From Pseudomonadota bacterium (GTDB taxonomy: Bacteria > Pseudomonadota > Gammaproteobacteria > Xanthomonadales > Xanthomonadaceae): a stretch of DNA of 16,344 nt. Shown one piece after another: positions 14,416-16,344 of this stretch. The stretch covers positions 1 through 16,344 of the forward strand of contig JAEWLO010000504.1 of assembly GCA_023457475.1 (NCBI GenBank), given 5' to 3'. Position 1 is the first letter of the stretch, and every line of letters begins with the position of its first letter. The position numbers and the translations under genes were made by a program. The notes under the pieces were generated by a model. That model was not told the DNA's origin. It did no database searches and saw nothing but the letters and a program-made list of their open reading frames with translations.

Positions 14416-15842
14416 CAACCTCGGGATCCCATCTGCGGGATCATTGCAGCTATCGCTACGACGCGACGGGTCGTCTGAGGCGCGTCATCGTTCCAGGTCT
14501 TCATTGCGAACGTTTCTGTCGCGGTGGTCGTGCCGTCAATGAACTTCGTACGTGGGCCGGGGAGACCAGCCAGGTCACCTGGCTGCATACGCGTGGGCAG
14601 CCGATCGTCGAGCAGGTGGAGGGGCACGTCGTCCGCACAGCGCTGCTCGGAACCACGATGAGTGGGTCGGTACTGATGGAGGCGGACGCTGTCCTCACGC
14701 AGACAAGCTATTCCCCCCATGGGTACCACGCAGCGGGCGAGGATCCCTCCCGCCCTGGCGGCAGGCCTACGTTCAACGGCGAACTGTGGGATGCCGCGAG
14801 CGGCTGCTACCTGCTCGGTGCCGGACATCATCGCCCCTACCGTCCTGGCATCGGCATGTTCCTGGCCCCGGACAGGGCCAGCCCGTTCCGCGCAGGTGGC
14901 CTCAATGCCTACGCCTACTGCGGGGGCGACCCGGTCAACCGCACCGATCCCACGGGCCACTTCTGGAAGTGGATCATCGCCGGCGGCACGCTCGCACTGA
15001 GCGTGGTGGCGGTGGCCGCAACGGCAGGCACGGGGTTGGGGGTGCTGGTGGGGGCTGTCGCCCTGACCAAGACCAGCGCGGCCGCAGCGGCAGGCACCAC
15101 CCTGGGGGTGGCGGCCATCGGGGTGGAGGTGGGAGCACTGGTGGCGCATGAGGTCGGAGCCGAGCGGGCGGGAAACATCCTCGGCTGGGTGGGGCTCGGC
15201 CTTGGCGCGGTCGGCATGGCGGTGGCCGCGCCCGCGTTGATCAGGTCGGCGGGCAAAGCAGCGTCGAAGCTCGCGTCCAGGGCTTCAAGGTTCGAAGGGC
15301 GCACGGACGCGCTTCGGCTTTCACGGCATTCCGGTGCCACCGTCGCGGGCGGTCGCAGCAGCGTGGCCGGATCGTCTTCATCGGGCGTGTCGTTGCGATC
15401 CCAGGCGTCGTCCGCCTCACGCCGGCACTCCCGCACGTCGTTGTCCAGCATGGGGTCGAGCGGGAGCGGCGGTTCGCTGTCGGATGAGGCGATGTCGCGC
15501 CTGCAGGCGCTGGTCGACAACGGCCGGATCCGCGCCCGGACGCTGGGTAATCTGGACGCGACCGAGATGGCCGAGACGGTCCAGGCGCGACAGATCGAGG
15601 CCGAGCGCTGGTGGCGCAGCAAGTCCGCGCCTTACACCACGCGCGAGTGGGGAGCAGCTTCGGGCGACCGTGTCGCGCTCCAGCAACAGTCGATGGTCAA
15701 TGCGGATGAACATTTGAATGTGGCGAGACTGGTGCCGGAAGAGCCGGCGACGGCATCCGGCATTCTGGATCACGAGGGGCTGCTGTCGAGGTTTGAGTTG
15801 CCCGAGTACGAAGCGCCGCCGGCTTACCCGGGCCTGGGCTGA
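14412..15842 (+). CDS. RHS cassette 5: Ser-rich linker, LPEY/PPAY tail
   Basis: A 476-aa protein from ATG 14412. A longer frame opens at 14259, but its first 51 residues lack head similarity, and starting at 14412 puts YRYDATGRL and the core glycine (182) in register with the paralogues. The ribosome site is poor, and ATG overlaps the stop of the preceding 62-codon frame, so translation may be coupled. The core is intact (GAGHHRPYRP, FLAPDRASPF, GDPVNRTDPTG, HFWKW), followed by a hydrophobic segment and a strongly Ser/Arg-rich stretch (SSVAGSSSSGVSLRSQ and beyond). A charged helix (ATEMAETVQARQIEAERWW) leads to KSAPYTTREW, NADEHL, and finally LPEY (463-466) and PPAY (469-472), separated by two residues. 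No catalytic domain is recognised. Confidence 0.86.
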   Translation: MTTSGSHLRDHCSYRYDATGRLRRVIVPGLHCERFCRGGRAVNELRTWAGETSQVTWLHTRGQPIVEQVEGHVVRTALLGTTMSGSVLMEADAVLTQTSYSPHGYHAAGEDPSRPGGRPTFNGELWDAASGCYLLGAGHHRPYRPGIGMFLAPDRASPFRAGGLNAYAYCGGDPVNRTDPTGHFWKWIIAGGTLALSVVAVAATAGTGLGVLVGAVALTKTSAAAAAGTTLGVAAIGVEVGALVAHEVGAERAGNILGWVGLGLGAVGMAVAAPALIRSAGKAASKLASRASRFEGRTDALRLSRHSGATVAGGRSSVAGSSSSGVSLRSQASSASRRHSRTSLSSMGSSGSGGSLSDEAMSRLQALVDNGRIRARTLGNLDATEMAETVQARQIEAERWWRSKSAPYTTREWGAASGDRVALQQQSMVNADEHLNVARLVPEEPATASGILDHEGLLSRFELPEYEAPPAYPGLG

Positions 15843-15886
15843 ACCCGGGCCTTGGGGGTGGTGGCATAGACAGTGAGGTGAAGGTC

Positions 15887-16344
15887 ATGAGGCGGGTTAC
15901 CCGTGAGTCCAACCCCGGTTCCATCCGGCCGATTCCGGTCTGTGCGTACGCATACGATGCGCTCAACCGCCTGGTCCGGGTGGACACTGCCGACGCCTGC
16001 AGCTGGCGCTTCTGGCGCGGAGAAAGCGTGATCAACGAGTGGCGATCACGCGAAGACGCGCCGGAGGTGGCGGTCACCTGGCTGCGGATCGGTCGAACGC
16101 CGTTCGCGGAACAGGTGGAAGATGCGTCGGTGCGCTTGACCCTGCTGGCGACCTCGCTCCAGGACGCCGTTCTGATCGAGTGCGACACCACAGTGCGTCA
16201 CGTGGATTACGCGCCTCATGGCCATCGCACCGGGCTTGCCGGCGGCGGTGCAGCTGTGGCCGCGCCGGCGTTCAACGGCGAGCTGCTGGACGGGGCCAGT
16301 GACTGCTATCTGCTCGGCACAGGACATCATCGGCCCTACCACCC
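15887..16344 (+). CDS. RHS cassette 6, 5' part only (cut by window end)
   Basis: Frame open from ATG 15887 to the last base, 152 codons visible. GAGG at 15875-15878 and AAGG at 15881-15884 precede the start. The head is of the cassette 3/4 type: VCAYAYDALNRLVRVDT, WRFWRGESVINEW, then VTWLRIGRTPFAEQV, DYAPHGHR, FNGELLDGAS and CYLLGTGHHRPYHP at the window edge. The core aspartates, hydrophobic segment and tail lie outside, so the payload type is unknown. It shows that the array has at least six plus-strand members. Gap to cassette 5 is 44 bases. Confidence 0.85.
   Translation, partial: MRRVTRESNPGSIRPIPVCAYAYDALNRLVRVDTADACSWRFWRGESVINEWRSREDAPEVAVTWLRIGRTPFAEQVEDASVRLTLLATSLQDAVLIECDTTVRHVDYAPHGHRTGLAGGGAAVAAPAFNGELLDGASDCYLLGTGHHRPYH

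Larger units (their letters stand above)
8211..16344 (+). repeat. tandem array of paralogous split-RHS cassettes (runs off window)
   Basis: Six same-strand paralogues (starts 8211, 9766, 11279, 12743, 14412, 15887) plus a vestigial head at 14227. Complete members are 473-484 aa and place the core glycine before HFWKW at residue 182-188, which also supports the chosen starts. Gaps are 42-103 bases. Identity is clearest over the core and hydrophobic segment and falls away in the tails. The array continues beyond 16344. Confidence 0.9.

Noticed and set aside
8211..16344. Contact-dependent inhibition or T6SS RHS toxin-immunity array
   Set aside because: No immunity genes, PAAR, VgrG or haemagglutinin repeats; several tails lack enzyme-like folds and carry eukaryotic-type PY motifs.

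Overview
The window is GC-rich proteobacterial chromosome, most likely from a Xanthomonadaceae member such as Stenotrophomonas. The evidence is the 3' end of nuoN followed directly by an initiator tRNA-fMet gene, a linkage I recall from Xanthomonas-type genomes, where rimP-nusA-infB usually comes next. The genus is inferred, not proven. No integrase, transposase, CRISPR array or phage gene is visible.

Layout: (1) 1-1215, 3' part of nuoN. (2) 1219-1476, a sigma70-like promoter, tRNA-fMet and a rho-independent terminator. (3) 2950-1496 on the minus strand, a lone RHS-core protein whose tail looks like a caspase-type (clan CD) cysteine protease. (4) 2951-3508, a non-coding divergent region with a G8 tract, a palindrome and a hairpin. 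(5) 3509-16344, one plus-strand gene train: a 331-aa unrecognised protein, a 1208-aa RHS/YD-repeat shell protein, then a tandem array of paralogous 473-484-aa proteins running off the window end (five complete, a sixth cut), plus a vestigial cassette head at 14227-14415.

The RHS polypeptide appears to be split. The shell ends in mid YD-repeat region, and every downstream cassette restarts with the next YD repeat (YxYDAxxRL), runs through the RHS-associated core (GHHRPYxP...FLAPDR...GDPxNRxDPxG), then an invariant HFWKW and about 100 residues of Gly/Ala-rich hydrophobic sequence, and ends in a variable tail. This resembles a shell-plus-plug arrangement like TcB/TcC, with one shell and at least five alternative plugs. 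No PAAR, VgrG, TcA gene, signal peptide or interleaved immunity gene is seen.

The most striking observation is that four of the five complete plus-strand cassettes end in pairs of PPxY/LPxY motifs, the ligands of eukaryotic WW domains (NEDD4/Rsp5 ubiquitin ligases). With the absence of immunity genes, this suggests the array encodes effectors aimed at eukaryotes rather than bacterial-competition toxins. Heads and tails also group differently between cassettes, which points to mosaic shuffling at the HFWKW/hydrophobic segment.
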